DNA of 50,348 nt from Prochlorococcus sp. AG-402-B19 (GCA_003279615.1 QCHM01000011.1:1-50348); one strand, 5' to 3'. Positions 33,144-41,986 are shown, numbered from the stretch's first letter. Notes: generated by a model from the letters alone, not told the origin. Made by a program: numbers and translations.

Positions 33144-33485
33144 TTAAGCAACTTTGTTATCTATTTCTTCTTCTAAAACTTTTTTGACATTGGAGTACTT
33201 TTTCCCAATCTTATATTGCCTGTGGAATAGATTCAACTGGTTACTATCATCATTTGTAGCTTTTGCTTCTATCTCTGCTACTGGCTTAGTCATTTGACTC
33301 CAAACAAAAAGCATCGCTAGAGCAGATACAAGTAATGGAAGATATGCTTTAATCAAACTAACGACTACTAGAGTAGTTATAAAACAAAGAGAAAAGACAG
33401 TCCATTTAGAAACACTAATGGCCGTTTGCGTTTGCTTTTTCTTTTTTGAATGCAAAGAAGGAAAAATAGGTAAATTAGTAGTCAT
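33144..33485 (-). CDS. Hypothetical membrane protein, 113 residues
   Basis: A basic N-terminus (HSKKKKQTQTAISVSKWTVF) is followed by two adjacent helices (about 29-46 and 49-64, with SLIKAYLPLLVSALAMLFVW) and a hydrophilic tail ending VLEEEIDNKVA. The positive residues before helix one predict a cytoplasmic N-terminus. No family is recognised. Confidence 0.7.
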   Translation of the reverse strand: MTTNLPIFPSLHSKKKKQTQTAISVSKWTVFSLCFITTLVVVSLIKAYLPLLVSALAMLFVWSQMTKPVAEIEAKATNDDSNQLNLFHRQYKIGKKYSNVKKVLEEEIDNKVA

Positions 33486-33719
33486 TCGTTAATGAGTTGT
33501 AGGTGTATTTTCTAAGAGGTTGTAGTAGTTGTGTTAATTGCTGGCATAAATATTCGTTCTTATAATCAGTATTATTTTTTAGCTCTTTTTCTACAAGATA
33601 TAGTTACTTTCAAATCTTTGTTTTGTCTTGAGATTCGAGATACGGCTTTTGATAATGACACAGAGATTCTATCTTAACTAGATAATTTTTAACAAATTCA
33701 GTCAAGCTTGTAAATGTTT

Positions 33720-33812
33720 ATGGATGACTTGTCTCTAGACTTAATGAGTCTGATTATTTTCATATACCCTTTAATATGCATACTATATATCTATTTCTCT
33801 AGTGTTGAATAG
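33720..33812 (+). CDS. Possible 30-residue membrane peptide
   Basis: ATG 33720 (alternative ATG 33714) opens MDDLSLDLMSLIIFIYPLIC and ILYIYFSSVE. It has an acidic N-terminus and one long hydrophobic helix. It lies in the 33486-34458 stretch, which otherwise has no large gene. There is no strong ribosome binding site, and no family is recognised. Confidence 0.3.
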   Translation: MDDLSLDLMSLIIFIYPLICILYIYFSSVE

Positions 33813-34070
33813 GTTTTTATTAATATTTCCATAAGTAATTCTACTCTAGATTTGTATGTAGACAAATGATAAAAATTTGAGTAGAAATTTTCAGATGCTG
33901 ACAGCTACTTCTTGAAAGGACAAAATAAGACAAATGAATTTATTAGAGCTTGACTTATGCAGCTCGCTAATCGACAGCATTTGGTTACTAGTTAGCACAA
34001 AAAGTTAGATCTGAGTGATGATTCTTTACTTTCATTTGTGTTGCTAAAACGAGTATCCATTATTTATTAG

Positions 34071-34208
34071 ATGTTTATTATAAATGCTCTTTTAGAATAT
34101 CTAAGTTCTCCTGAGGGAATAAATAGAATCATCGTAAGTATTGGTATAACTGGCACGATTAATTTTATTTCTATAACATTTAGTCTTAAACTTGTTTATG
34201 CAAAGTAA
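34071..34208 (+). CDS. Small membrane protein, 45 residues
   Basis: MFIINALLEYLSSPEGINRI, then IVSIGITGTINFISITFSLK and LVYAK. One helix (about 20-38) follows a short soluble segment. An overlapping frame at 34198-34272 (MQSKKEQEELKIKYAQIDRL) supplies a charged tail of the kind other small membrane proteins here have. Either the two are coupled or a frameshift separated a tail from its membrane anchor. Confidence 0.45.
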   Translation: MFIINALLEYLSSPEGINRIIVSIGITGTINFISITFSLKLVYAK

Positions 34209-34272
34209 AAAAGAACAAGAGGAACTAAAAATAAAATACGCTCAGATTGATAGATTATCCCTTAATAAGTAA
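34198..34272 (+). CDS. Possible 24-residue charged peptide or shifted C-terminal tail
   Basis: MQSKKEQEELKIKYAQIDRL and SLNK. Its start overlaps the end of the 34071 gene by 11 bases in another frame. It is read best as the frame-shifted tail of that protein. Confidence as a separate gene is low. Confidence 0.25.
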   Translation: MQSKKEQEELKIKYAQIDRLSLNK

Positions 34273-34330
34273 TAGGATACAAGCTTTATTTAAATTACCA
34301 AACAAAGCATAAAACGTAGACGATTAGATA

Positions 34331-34444
34331 TTGAAACACCTTATATTATTTTCAATTATTCTATGTACGGCTTATGTCTTTATTGATAGCTTTATGCATT
34401 TGCTATCTTGTTCTTATATAGTTGGACTGTTAAATGGAAAATGA
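34331..34444 (+). CDS. Possible 37-residue secreted peptide
   Basis: A TTG at 34331 opens MKHLILFSIILCTAYVFIDS, then FMHLLSCSYIVGLLNGK. The start looks like a signal peptide and the end like the beginning of a cut-short periplasmic domain. No ribosome binding site is visible. It might be a truncated gene. Confidence 0.3.
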   Translation: MKHLILFSIILCTAYVFIDSFMHLLSCSYIVGLLNGK

Positions 34445-34458
34445 GTATATTAATTTAA

Positions 34459-34989
34459 TTATTTAATTTCGCAGTTGAGTTCTGCCAGAGCTTCATTTGG
34501 AAGATCAAGGAAGATATCCAAAATTTTATTCCCAGTTCGAGGAATTGTGGCAATACCTACTAGCTTTGTTTTACCATTTTTTTGACGAACCAGACCTTTA
34601 GCTTCATGTAATGTACTTTTTACTTTTCCTGTTTGAAGTAATGATTTAATTATGAGATTAGGAAATTGAATCATACCTCCAATGCTAAAAATAAATTTGG
34701 ATTCAAATTCAAATAATACTTCTCCAGAATTCATATCAATAGTACCTTCTAGTTTATCCATATACATTTGGATTTTTAAACCCGGAGGTAATGGAAGAGA
34801 TAAGAATTTTGTCGTTTTTGACGTTAAGGGAGGAATTGAAAATGATTGAGATGAAAAGCACAGACAAACGATATTATTTTTTTTACTTGGAAGTAATTGC
34901 CCTTTCCCTCCTCCTCCGTATGCATTGTAAGAAAAAGGTGGATAAGCTCCGATTATTAATCGACATCCCTCTAAACTTTTTAGTTCCAT
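34459..34989 (-). CDS. Conserved cyanobacterial hypothetical protein, 176 residues
   Basis: No signal peptide. The protein starts MELKSLEGCRLIIGAYPPFS, followed by a Gly-rich YNAYGGGGKGQLL. The beta-rich centre has FLSLPLPPGLKIQMYMDKLE and GTIDMNSGEVLFEFESKF, and the C-terminus GIATIPRTGNKILDIFLDLP. The lipid-binding-like alternation of strands resembles cyanobacterial hypothetical proteins I know only by pattern. It is probably soluble or peripheral. The function is unknown. Confidence 0.8.
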   Translation of the reverse strand: MELKSLEGCRLIIGAYPPFSYNAYGGGGKGQLLPSKKNNIVCLCFSSQSFSIPPLTSKTTKFLSLPLPPGLKIQMYMDKLEGTIDMNSGEVLFEFESKFIFSIGGMIQFPNLIIKSLLQTGKVKSTLHEAKGLVRQKNGKTKLVGIATIPRTGNKILDIFLDLPNEALAELNCEIK

Positions 34990-35338
34990 ATACTAAACGA
35001 TAATCAAATTTTTTTAGTACCTTAATTGATATCAATTATTCCATCAAATGGCATAATAAATAGTTACTTGTACTAATGAAAACAACTGGAATAATAAAAT
35101 AGTAGTTAGTCATTGACTTTTCCATCATCAAATACTCTTTACAGGCGGCTGTAAAGACTTTTAAAAATTAGTTTTTAGTATATTCATAAGAGCTTAGAAA
35201 ACCTTGATGAGTATTTTATTTATACTTACCTTTAGTGACATGATCTTTAGTTAAATCTATTTAATTAAATGATTATGTTCATTTGGTCATTCTGCTTATC
35301 ATTTATCCACTGAGTAAATTATACTGTTAAATTAAATA
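34990..35338. other. 349-base gap with one hairpin
   Basis: The only structure is CTTTACAG-GCGG-CTGTAAAG at 35137-35156, an 8-bp perfect stem with a 4-base GC-rich loop followed by ACTTTT on the plus strand, possibly a weak terminator. No gene was recognised. Confidence 0.45.
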
Positions 35339-35656
35339 ATGTTAGTGATGTCTTCGAGCTTAACCCCAGATTGGTCCTCAGAATTTGAATATTATAAGAA
35401 ACTATCTAGAGAAGTAGTTAGCAATGAAGATATAATTAATTTTTTTAATCAGAATCAGAAAGCTTTTTATCTTGATACCTTTTCATCAAGTTGGGCTAAA
35501 ATGATGGAGGCATATGAAGTAAAGGAAAATATCAGTACAGATGAATTAAATAAACTAGAAGAGATGCAATGGCTTGATATGCCTGAATCATTAAAATTAT
35601 TTGCTTATGATTTTTGTATTAAGAATGGTTTTTGTTTCACTGGAACCTCAAATTAG
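35339..35656 (+). CDS. Hypothetical protein, 105 residues
   Basis: Soluble acidic protein. The start MLVMSSSLTPDWSSEFEYYK offers two Mets (residues 1 and 4). Helices include VVSNEDIINFFNQNQKAFYL and ISTDELNKLEEMQWLDMPES, and the end is FCIKNGFCFTGTSN. No family is recognised. Aromatic content and codon use are normal for a real gene here. Confidence 0.7.
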   Translation: MLVMSSSLTPDWSSEFEYYKKLSREVVSNEDIINFFNQNQKAFYLDTFSSSWAKMMEAYEVKENISTDELNKLEEMQWLDMPESLKLFAYDFCIKNGFCFTGTSN

Positions 35657-35758
35657 TTATATAGTTAGAAGTACTTAAAAGATGTAATTAATTCTTGTTA
35701 AGAAATTATTTTCACAGTAATTCTAATTAAATAATGATATAAAAAATGAATATCATCT

Positions 35759-35965
35759 TTATTGCTTTTTTCTTTTATTTTTTAATCTCTCCTTATTGGA
35801 AAGCCATGATTTGAAGTTTTCATCTTCTACTTTTTCTCTCCATTCCTTAGATGATATGGGTAACTTCGTTTTTTGCTTTTGGAACTTTGTTCTTCGAAAG
35901 GTTAAATATAAATTGAGATATGCGGCTATTACTAAAAAACAAAGTAAAACTGTGTTGAAATCCAT
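35759..35965 (-). CDS. Small single-pass membrane protein, 68 residues
   Basis: MDFNTVLLCFLVIAAYLNLY is one membrane helix. It is followed by basic LTFRRTKFQKQKTKLPISSK and a charged tail ending NKERLKNKRKKQ. The dense Lys/Arg after the helix puts the tail in the cytoplasm. No family is recognised. Confidence 0.65.
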   Translation of the reverse strand: MDFNTVLLCFLVIAAYLNLYLTFRRTKFQKQKTKLPISSKEWREKVEDENFKSWLSNKERLKNKRKKQ

Positions 35966-36293
35966 TTTTCTTTAGCTTTTTATTTTTGAATAAAGAATAA
36001 TATACCTTATGCAAGAACTATAAAAATTAATAATTTCTCATTAATTTTTATAGTAATTAATGAGGTCATAATTTTTTATAAATATTTTTAAACTTTTTTT
36101 GTACAAGAGAGAGCAGTAAAAATCACACTCATTATTTTTTTTAGGTTGAGATTTTTAATATTTTTAATTTCTAAATATTCACTTCTGCAAAAATAGTTTT
36201 CCTATTCAATTCATTTGCGGTCACTTTTTTGGATTTTCTATATATAATGTCATTATTCAGAATTTTCTTAAATAGCTATTCATTATTTTTCTT
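35966..36293. other. 328-base gap with a long inverted repeat
   Basis: CTATAAAAATTAAT (36018-36031) and ATTAATTTTTATAG (36040-36053) form a perfect 14-bp AT-rich stem with an 8-base loop. The rest is T-rich with no gene recognised. Confidence 0.55.
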
Positions 36294-36689
36294 ATGATTA
36301 CTATTAAGAATCAATATTTTTTAATTTTAATTATTTTATTATCTATATTCTCCATATTCTATTCTTCATTTGTCCAAGCTACAGAGTTGGATTTATCTGC
36401 AGCTCAAGATGCAGTAGGTAAGAGATTTGCAAGTAAATTTTGTGAAGCAAAAAAAGAAGGATTCTCATTAGATGCATCAAGTGAGTTTGCTTTAAATAAT
36501 ACTTATTTAAAATTTGCTACTTTTCCAGACCAAGATAAATTTGTTGAAAATTTATGGGAATTTACTTTAGAAACAGTCAGAAATGAATGTGGTCAATATA
36601 TAACTAAAACCGAAGAAATTACCTTACGAGATTTTTTTGAAGAGGAGGGAGCTATTGCAATTAATCGTGATTTATATTTGCCAAATTAA
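36294..36689 (+). CDS. Secreted hypothetical protein, 131 residues
   Basis: A signal peptide (about 1-29, ILIILLSIFSIFYSSFVQA) precedes a helical mature part: ELDLSAAQDAVGKRFASKFC, GFSLDASSEFALNNTYLKFA, and ITLRDFFEEEGAIAINRDLY. Two cysteines could form a disulfide. It is followed without a gap by the oxidoreductase gene (stop and start overlap in TAATG), so the two are probably co-transcribed. I know the pattern only as a hypothetical cyanobacterial protein. Confidence 0.75.
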   Translation: MITIKNQYFLILIILLSIFSIFYSSFVQATELDLSAAQDAVGKRFASKFCEAKKEGFSLDASSEFALNNTYLKFATFPDQDKFVENLWEFTLETVRNECGQYITKTEEITLRDFFEEEGAIAINRDLYLPN

Positions 36690-37797
36690 TGAATAATATT
36701 TATGACTTCATAGTTATAGGAGCAGGAATATCAGCTTGTACTTTTGCATCAGCTTTGAATAATAGATTTCCTGATAATTCTATATTATTAATTGAACATG
36801 GTAGGAGAATTGGTGGTAGATCCACAACCAGAAATTCAAGAAAAAATATTGCTCTTGAATTTGATCATGGATTACCAGCAATTAGTTTGAGTAAGGATAT
36901 GTCTAAAGATTTATATACATTAATCTCGCCAATAATAAAAAAAAAATACTGATAGATATAACGAAAGATATCTTAATTATAAATGAATTTGGACAAATAG
37001 TTGAAGCATCTTTAAGTCAAAAAACTTATAGGTGTCTGCCTTTCATGGTCAACTTCTGTGATGAATTAATTAAGGTATCAACTAAACCTAATAACATTAA
37101 TTTTTTATTTCAAACACTAGCTGTATCAATTATACGGAAAAATAGTTTATGGGAGGTAAAAACTAACGATCAAAGACTTCTTAAATCTAAAAATGTCATT
37201 CTATCAAGTTCTTTGATTGCACATCCGAGATGTATAGATATTATGAAAATTAATTCTATACCACTTTATGATGCTTTCAAAAATGTAAAAGATGATATAG
37301 TTGACTCTATCTTAAGAAAAACAATCAAACAAGAATATCTTAAGAGAAAAAATTATATTTTTCATGTTTCTAATTTAAAAATAGTAAATAATTTTGATCA
37401 AAAATATTTACATATACAATTTTCAGAATGTCTTCATGATGATTTTTCTTTTGAAAGAATTATTTTCCAAATGCAAAGAGATGGATCCATGATTATTATT
37501 TTACATTGTTCTTATATTAGTACGTTTGTAGATATTCAACTTGAACAAATTTTTCAAATTTTGAGAAGAATTTTTTTTAAAGAGAAAAAGTATTTAAATT
37601 TATTTGATCATGCTATATTGCTTGATACGATGGATTGGAGAGCATCTCAGCCTATTAATAACTTATTATCAAAAGAGTTACAGTGGTCTTCAATAAGTAA
37701 TATTGGTTGTAGTGGTGATTGGTTTGATTTTGGTGATTTCAGTCGAGTAGAGTCTGCTATGAATAGTTCAATTAGGCTGGCTAAAATATTGATTTAG
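36689..37797 (+). pseudogene. FAD-dependent (renalase/amine-oxidase-like) oxidoreductase broken at a poly(A) run
   Basis: The first frame (36689-36952) begins MNNIYDFIVIGAGISACTFA, an FAD Rossmann motif, with LIEHGRRIGGRSTTRN downstream, the GGR-x-x-T/S-R signature of renalase-like amine oxidases. It stops just after a run of ten As (36937-36946). One extra A, or two fewer, puts the reading into the frame that continues through MVNFCDELIKVS to the end (37045-37797), giving about 369 residues. The C-terminal GCSGDWFDFGDFSRVESAMN fits the FAD-binding end of the family. It is either a pseudogene, an indel error, or expressed by slippage. Confidence 0.75.
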
Positions 37798-37893
37798 GCA
37801 ATATTTCATTTAATACTAAACATAATTCTAGTTTTCAAATTTATTTATTCCATTGACGAGCCTTTCAAATTTCTTATGCTTAATCTATAAATA

Positions 37894-38127
37894 ATGCTTT
37901 TTTCCAGTATGTCTTTTTCTACTGCATATAGGTATAGTGATAGAAATATTTTTGATATTCAGACTTTAATTGCTGCCATAAGATTTATTTTCCTTAATGT
38001 TATCTTAGCCTTTATTTTTATTTTTTTGTCCCTTGAGGAAATTGATTGGGCTCTACTTTCATCTAATGAAAAAATCAATGATACAGTCATTGATAACACA
38101 TCATGGAATATAAAAACAATATTTTGA
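37894..38127 (+). CDS. Small membrane protein, 77 residues
   Basis: MLFSSMSFSTAYRYSDRNIF is followed by DIQTLIAAIRFIFLNVILAF and a helix end, IFIFLSLEEID, then a hydrophilic tail. There is one long membrane helix (about 27-46). The first Met could also be residue 6. No family is recognised. Confidence 0.5.
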   Translation: MLFSSMSFSTAYRYSDRNIFDIQTLIAAIRFIFLNVILAFIFIFLSLEEIDWALLSSNEKINDTVIDNTSWNIKTIF

Positions 38128-38212
38128 ATTTATTAAAATTTTGAATAATACAGCTTTTTAGCTTGCATTGTTTAAGACTAATAGATATATATGATTTATA
38201 TGATGTTTTATT

Positions 38213-38485
38213 ATGATTACTCTAGTTTTTTTTCTTGTTTTAGGTTTGGCTGCATGGACGATATCAACATTAATGAGTAAAGGAAAACATCAAGAGGAAA
38301 TTAAAAATGAATTAGCAAATATCTTTGATAGCTTTAAGTATCTATCTACTTCTGTTACAGCTCTGGTTAAGCTATTGATGAAGGATTCTATTTCATCAGC
38401 TAAAGATGATGATTTTGGACCAATCAAATCTAATGTTATAGATCTACTTAAGCTTGATAAGAAAGACAAAGAAGAGGCGGCTTGA
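38213..38485 (+). CDS. Single-pass membrane protein, paralog of 29020-29421
   Basis: 90 residues. The helix MITLVFFLVLGLAAWTISTL precedes KNELANIFDSFKYLSTSVTA and LVKLLMKDSISSAKDD. This region aligns with KELKSLFDICKMLFISLKTL-type sequence of the larger protein at 29020-29421. The acidic tail is shorter here and ends KDKEEAA. Function is unknown. It has its own upstream AT-rich region and no close operon partner. Confidence 0.7.
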   Translation: MITLVFFLVLGLAAWTISTLMSKGKHQEEIKNELANIFDSFKYLSTSVTALVKLLMKDSISSAKDDDFGPIKSNVIDLLKLDKKDKEEAA

Positions 38486-38539
38486 TATATGAACTTATAA
38501 TTTCTAATTTACATTCTTTATAGTCTTTCTTTCCAAAAC

Positions 38540-38842
38540 TTAGCTTCTTCTGATCCATGATGGTGCTCCGGAGAACCATTCTCCTAGATCATCTTGTTCA
38601 GGATTAAAAGTTGAATATGGATCAGACGAGCATAAATCTAGTCCATTTAGTAATTCATCTGTGCTACTCGTGTCATGCTTCTCTCTTTGTAGATATGATG
38701 CTTTTCTTAACCATGCAGAAACGCTTTGATTACTCGATGCATTTTTGTTGATATATATCCTTTCTGCAAGGGTTACTTTTTTTCCCTTAGATATTCTGGT
38801 TAATATTTCTTGTATTCGAACACGAGTTGATGTTGTTAACAT
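38540..38842 (-). CDS. Conserved hypothetical protein, 100 residues
   Basis: MLTTSTRVRIQEILTRISKG, then KKVTLAERIYINKNASSNQS and VSAWLRKASYLQREKHD, form a basic helical N-terminal half resembling a small DNA- or RNA-binding region. The C-terminal half is acidic and ends DDLGEWFSGAPSWIRRS. I remember similar proteins in other Prochlorococcus, without a function. Confidence 0.75.
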   Translation of the reverse strand: MLTTSTRVRIQEILTRISKGKKVTLAERIYINKNASSNQSVSAWLRKASYLQREKHDTSSTDELLNGLDLCSSDPYSTFNPEQDDLGEWFSGAPSWIRRS

Positions 38843-39171
38843 GCATATTTATTTATTTTTTTATTTCTAACTTCTAATAGATAAAGTGCAAGATAAGTTG
38901 ATGAAAATTTAAACTTTTTTTAAAAATTGCTTTACAAGGATATTGGATTTTTAATTTTAATAATCTATTAATCCTGTTCTAATTACTTTGTCTTTTTGGC
39001 TTGAGATCGTCTCTCTTCTTTTTGGATTAAACTCTTTTTCTTGGAGATGATTTAGTTAGTATTGTCATTTTTATAATTTTTTTTGACATTAATATATTTT
39101 AATCAGTACGATTGATTTTTGGGTTTAAATATTCTACTAATAAGCTTTATTTATAATCTATTGGTTGTAAT
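38843..39171. other. 329-base gap, nothing recognised
   Basis: Very AT-rich. A minus-strand stretch with a Lys/Arg-rich open frame (about 38985-39050) lacks any start codon. No terminator or repeat was seen. Confidence 0.45.
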
Positions 39172-39531
39172 TTATTTCTTATGAGAAAATTTTCTTAATA
39201 TTTCTAAGTTAATAATCTTTAAAGTACTCTCTTCGGTTGCTTCTAGGTTAATTAAAGGAGCCATGCCATCATCATAAGCTTCTTTCCAACGTGGAGCACA
39301 AAGACACCAATGGTCTCCTTTTTTTAATCCTGGAAATCCTACTTGGGGCGAAGAGAGATCATTACCTTGAGCTTTGCTATAAGAGAGAAATTGGTCTGTC
39401 ATAACAGCACAAACAGTATGCATACCTTGATCAGTTATGTCGCTTCTGCATGATCCATCTCGATACCATCCCGTCATAGGATTGCAACTACATGATTTCA
39501 GCTCAGTACCTAGAACGTTTTTTTCTGTCAT
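39172..39531 (-). CDS. DUF2237 family protein
   Basis: 119 residues covering the whole domain: NVLGTELKSCSCNPMTGWYR, DITDQGMHTVCAVMTDQFLS, LSSPQVGFPGLKKGDHWCLC and RWKEAYDDGMAPLINLEATE. The C-x-C-x-P-x-T-G-(W/F) start, the (T/H)-x-C-A-x-M-T centre and GD-x-WCLCA-x-RW define the family. Members are small soluble proteins with conserved cysteines, of unknown function, widespread in bacteria. The start MTEKNV is the first ATG. Confidence 0.9.
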   Translation of the reverse strand: MTEKNVLGTELKSCSCNPMTGWYRDGSCRSDITDQGMHTVCAVMTDQFLSYSKAQGNDLSSPQVGFPGLKKGDHWCLCAPRWKEAYDDGMAPLINLEATEESTLKIINLEILRKFSHKK

Positions 39532-40301
39532 GACTATATTTTTATAGATGCATTATGACTTGATTTTTAAACTTTTCAAATCTGAAATGTCATAAAGACT
39601 ATTTTCTTGTTAGTACAATTTGACGATTCTTTATAGATGAGTATGAATTCATTCTGATTCTAATTTTAATAATAATGGAATCTTCAACCGATACTTTTTC
39701 AGACTATTCAGTATATATAAATTTTCGCTATTTAAAGAATATATATTTAATGATTAACTACGTTTTTCATTTTAAGAATTTTCTGATGTTAACACCCATT
39801 AACTCACTCTACTTGCAAAGCCATCTTCTTATAGTACAATAGTACTATCTTTGGGCTTTTCAATTGGAAATTTTATCTATTCTTTTGATTCTTCAAAGTA
39901 TTCTTCTAATTACTTCGCGTACTGTCAGTACTCGGTTGTCTAATTGAATTTCTTTGAGCAGTTGAATTTTGTTTATTCTGGTAATTTTATGATTTTCCAA
40001 ACAGAATTTCTCTTTTAGTTTTATGATCAAAAATCATTCTTTTTTTAGATACGGATTTTTGTTGATCTAATTATCAATTCGGTTATTGAATGGTTTGATG
40101 GCGCTTTGTTGGGGGATAGTTTCTAGAATATGACCTTTTTCGACTACAGGCCTATGAATACCATGTATTTTAGTACTATTAGCTCATAGAATATATAATT
40201 CTTCAATCAATTTTTTTTGAATCATTCGAGACTATCTTTTTTTTTTCGAAAATTGTTATCTTTTTTACCGACATAGCTTTTTTATTAGCTAATATTTGTA
40301 T
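39532..40301. other. Long intergenic region, about 770 bases
   Basis: No convincing gene. An open frame at 39675-39842 (55 codons, MESSTDTFSDYSVYINFRYL) has a protein-like start but an AT-driven remainder. Inverted repeats include ATAGTAC-AATA-GTACTAT near 39830-39850. Several T-runs occur but no strong terminator until 40444. Confidence 0.45.
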
Positions 40302-40325
40302 ATGTTTATCTACGGAGGTGATCCA

Positions 40326-40427
40326 TTGTCGCATCTACCAATCGGTCAAGAGTCAATGGAAATGACAAAACTGTGTTGCTCTGTTGCTCCTGCCTTGAAG
40401 GGTTTTATCATTAATAGATTTATATAG
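40326..40427 (+). CDS. Candidate 33-residue peptide with an ideal ribosome binding site
   Basis: GGAGGTGATCC at 40314-40324 is complementary to an 11-base stretch at the 3' end of 16S rRNA, and a TTG at 40326 stands at normal spacing. The frame reads MSHLPIGQESMEMTKLCCSV, then APALKGFIINRFI, and ends 16 bases before a very strong terminator (40444-40480). An in-frame ATG at 40302 would give 41 residues but would put the site inside the gene. No family is recognised. The vicinal cysteines and short length are notable. Confidence 0.5.
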   Translation: MSHLPIGQESMEMTKLCCSVAPALKGFIINRFI

Positions 40428-40443
40428 TTATATTTATCTATTA

Positions 40444-40486
40444 ATATAAAAGCCAGCTACAGAGTAGCTGGCTTTTATATTTTTCA
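40444..40486. terminator. Strong terminator, 17-bp perfect stem
   Basis: ATATAAAAGCCAGCTAC (40444-40460), loop AGA, GTAGCTGGCTTTTATAT (40464-40480), then TTTTTC. The stem is followed by T-rich sequence on the plus strand. It ends the short transcription unit at about 40300-40430. Confidence 0.88.
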
Positions 40487-40599
40487 TTAAATTACTCTAT
40501 TAATCAGTTGAATTTACTGATTTATGATTTTTCTGATTATCTATTGATATATATTTTAAAAAGGTTAGTATTATAGTATATTTCCTGTTTTTTATTTCG

Positions 40600-40758
40600 A
40601 TGTATAATAATGAAAAAATTGAAGTAGCTGAAAAAAGGATAGTTGAGTTAAAGACATTAATTAATCACTGGAAGACCAGTAATATCTCATCAAGAAAGTC
40701 AACTGCAGAATTTGTTGAATCAATCCTTTCTGATAGACAGGAAACAAAAGCAGCTTAA
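40600..40758 (+). CDS. Small hydrophilic helical protein, 52 residues
   Basis: MYNNEKIEVAEKRIVELKTL, then INHWKTSNISSRKSTAEFVE and SILSDRQETKAA. Two charged amphipathic helices, the first with a heptad-like pattern, suggest a small dimer. No family is recognised. It lies alone between the terminator at 40444 and the DUF4912 gene. Confidence 0.6.
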   Translation: MYNNEKIEVAEKRIVELKTLINHWKTSNISSRKSTAEFVESILSDRQETKAA

Positions 40759-40851
40759 AGTTTAATTAGATATGTTTTTATAACTTTGTTTTACTTACCT
40801 TAATGCCTGTATCCAGTATATTGTGTGAACAGAATATAAAGAATAAATTTA

Positions 40852-41469
40852 TTGATAATAAAATTTACAGTAATTTTTCTTGAATTACTTATAATATTGA
40901 ATATTTTATTGATAATGAAAATGAATCCAGGGTCTGCTTTTAATGTAAAAGAATATTTTTGGACTAGTTTAAAAAGATTTACTAATACTTTTAGTAGTTT
41001 GAAAGTGACTAATCTTGGTAATGGCTATGTTAAATGTTTTTGGCAAATTAGTTCTACTGATAATATTAGAATTAAATTGAGCAAAAGTTTTTTTTATGCT
41101 ATTCGATTATTTGATATAACTAATAATAGAAATAAAAATAATTCAACTTGTATTATGAAAGAGATCCAGGTAAATAAATTTCAATCTTCTATTTCATTTC
41201 CTATTCCTATTAATAAAGGTGTGTATTACTTTGAATTTGGTTACCGTAAGAAAAATGGTGATTGGCGAAAGCTTGCATTTCAAAATTTAAACTTGGGCTA
41301 TAGAATCAAAAAGGTAATGCAAAGTTTTGATGATGATGATTGGTTTAACCCTAAGCAATGTAGAGAAAATTCTCATAAGAATATTCATGATGAGGCTTAT
41401 CAACTTTCACTTAATACACAAACTGGTGGCTCTGAAAAAATAATTTATGATACTAAAAGTGTTAAATAA
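40852..41469 (+). CDS. DUF4912-domain protein with N-terminal membrane anchor
   Basis: 205 residues from a TTG at 40852. A helix (about 5-22, FTVIFLELLIILNILLIM) precedes a domain with NLGNGYVKCFWQIS, AIRLFDITNNRNK, FQSSISFPIPINKGVYYFEF and GYRKKNGDWRKLA. That order (W-x-(V/I)-S, then L-R-L-(Y/F)-D-(V/I)-T, then E-x-GY) is the DUF4912 pattern, a beta-sandwich module related to carbohydrate-binding folds. The rest is hydrophilic. Function is unknown; the membrane anchor suggests an envelope location. Confidence 0.75.
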   Translation: MIIKFTVIFLELLIILNILLIMKMNPGSAFNVKEYFWTSLKRFTNTFSSLKVTNLGNGYVKCFWQISSTDNIRIKLSKSFFYAIRLFDITNNRNKNNSTCIMKEIQVNKFQSSISFPIPINKGVYYFEFGYRKKNGDWRKLAFQNLNLGYRIKKVMQSFDDDDWFNPKQCRENSHKNIHDEAYQLSLNTQTGGSEKIIYDTKSVK

Positions 41470-41569
41470 TTATTTCAAAATCAAAAGTTAAATCAAATCT
41501 TTATTAATTTTCGATCAATTTATAATTGATAGGAAATGTATATATAAGATAAATTACTTAATTTTAATT

Positions 41570-41986
41570 ATGAAAAAAGATTTACCAATTAAAATAATTC
41601 TTCAAAGCAATGGATTTAGTAGTCTTGATATTCATCAGATCTTTAATTATTTAGAGACATTAGATTATGATTTGAGAAATACTAAATATATCGGTAAGAT
41701 TTTTGCAACAAATGAGAGGATGGCAAAATATTTTTTTTTAAGGGATCAATTAAAGTTGGATATTAATACTTTAGATTCAAAAGATCATCTAAAGGAAATT
41801 CTTGATCAATGTATAGATTGGAGTGAGTTTTGGAGATTACTTGTTATCAAAAAAGGCTTTTGTTGTATTCGTCTTTCTAGAGAATCAGAAAGTAGAGCAA
41901 ATTTTATATTTTTATCCGGTCCTAATATTCTCTCAGGACCTTCTGCAGATTTATCTGATTCAATATATGAAGATATTGATTATTGA
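41570..41986 (+). CDS. Hypothetical protein, 138 residues
   Basis: Soluble protein starting MKKDLPIKIILQSNGFSSLD. It has helices YLETLDYDLRNTKYIGKIFA and LKEILDQCIDWSEFWRLLVI, and a Gly/Ser-rich FLSGPNILSGPSADLSD end. No domain is recognised. The stop codon lies within a small tandem repeat. It follows the DUF4912 gene on the same strand after about 100 bases. Confidence 0.7.
   Translation: MKKDLPIKIILQSNGFSSLDIHQIFNYLETLDYDLRNTKYIGKIFATNERMAKYFFLRDQLKLDINTLDSKDHLKEILDQCIDWSEFWRLLVIKKGFCCIRLSRESESRANFIFLSGPNILSGPSADLSDSIYEDIDY

Noticed and set aside
39675-39842. 55-codon plus-strand frame
   Set aside because: Start is protein-like but the rest is AT-driven, with no ribosome binding site or terminator.
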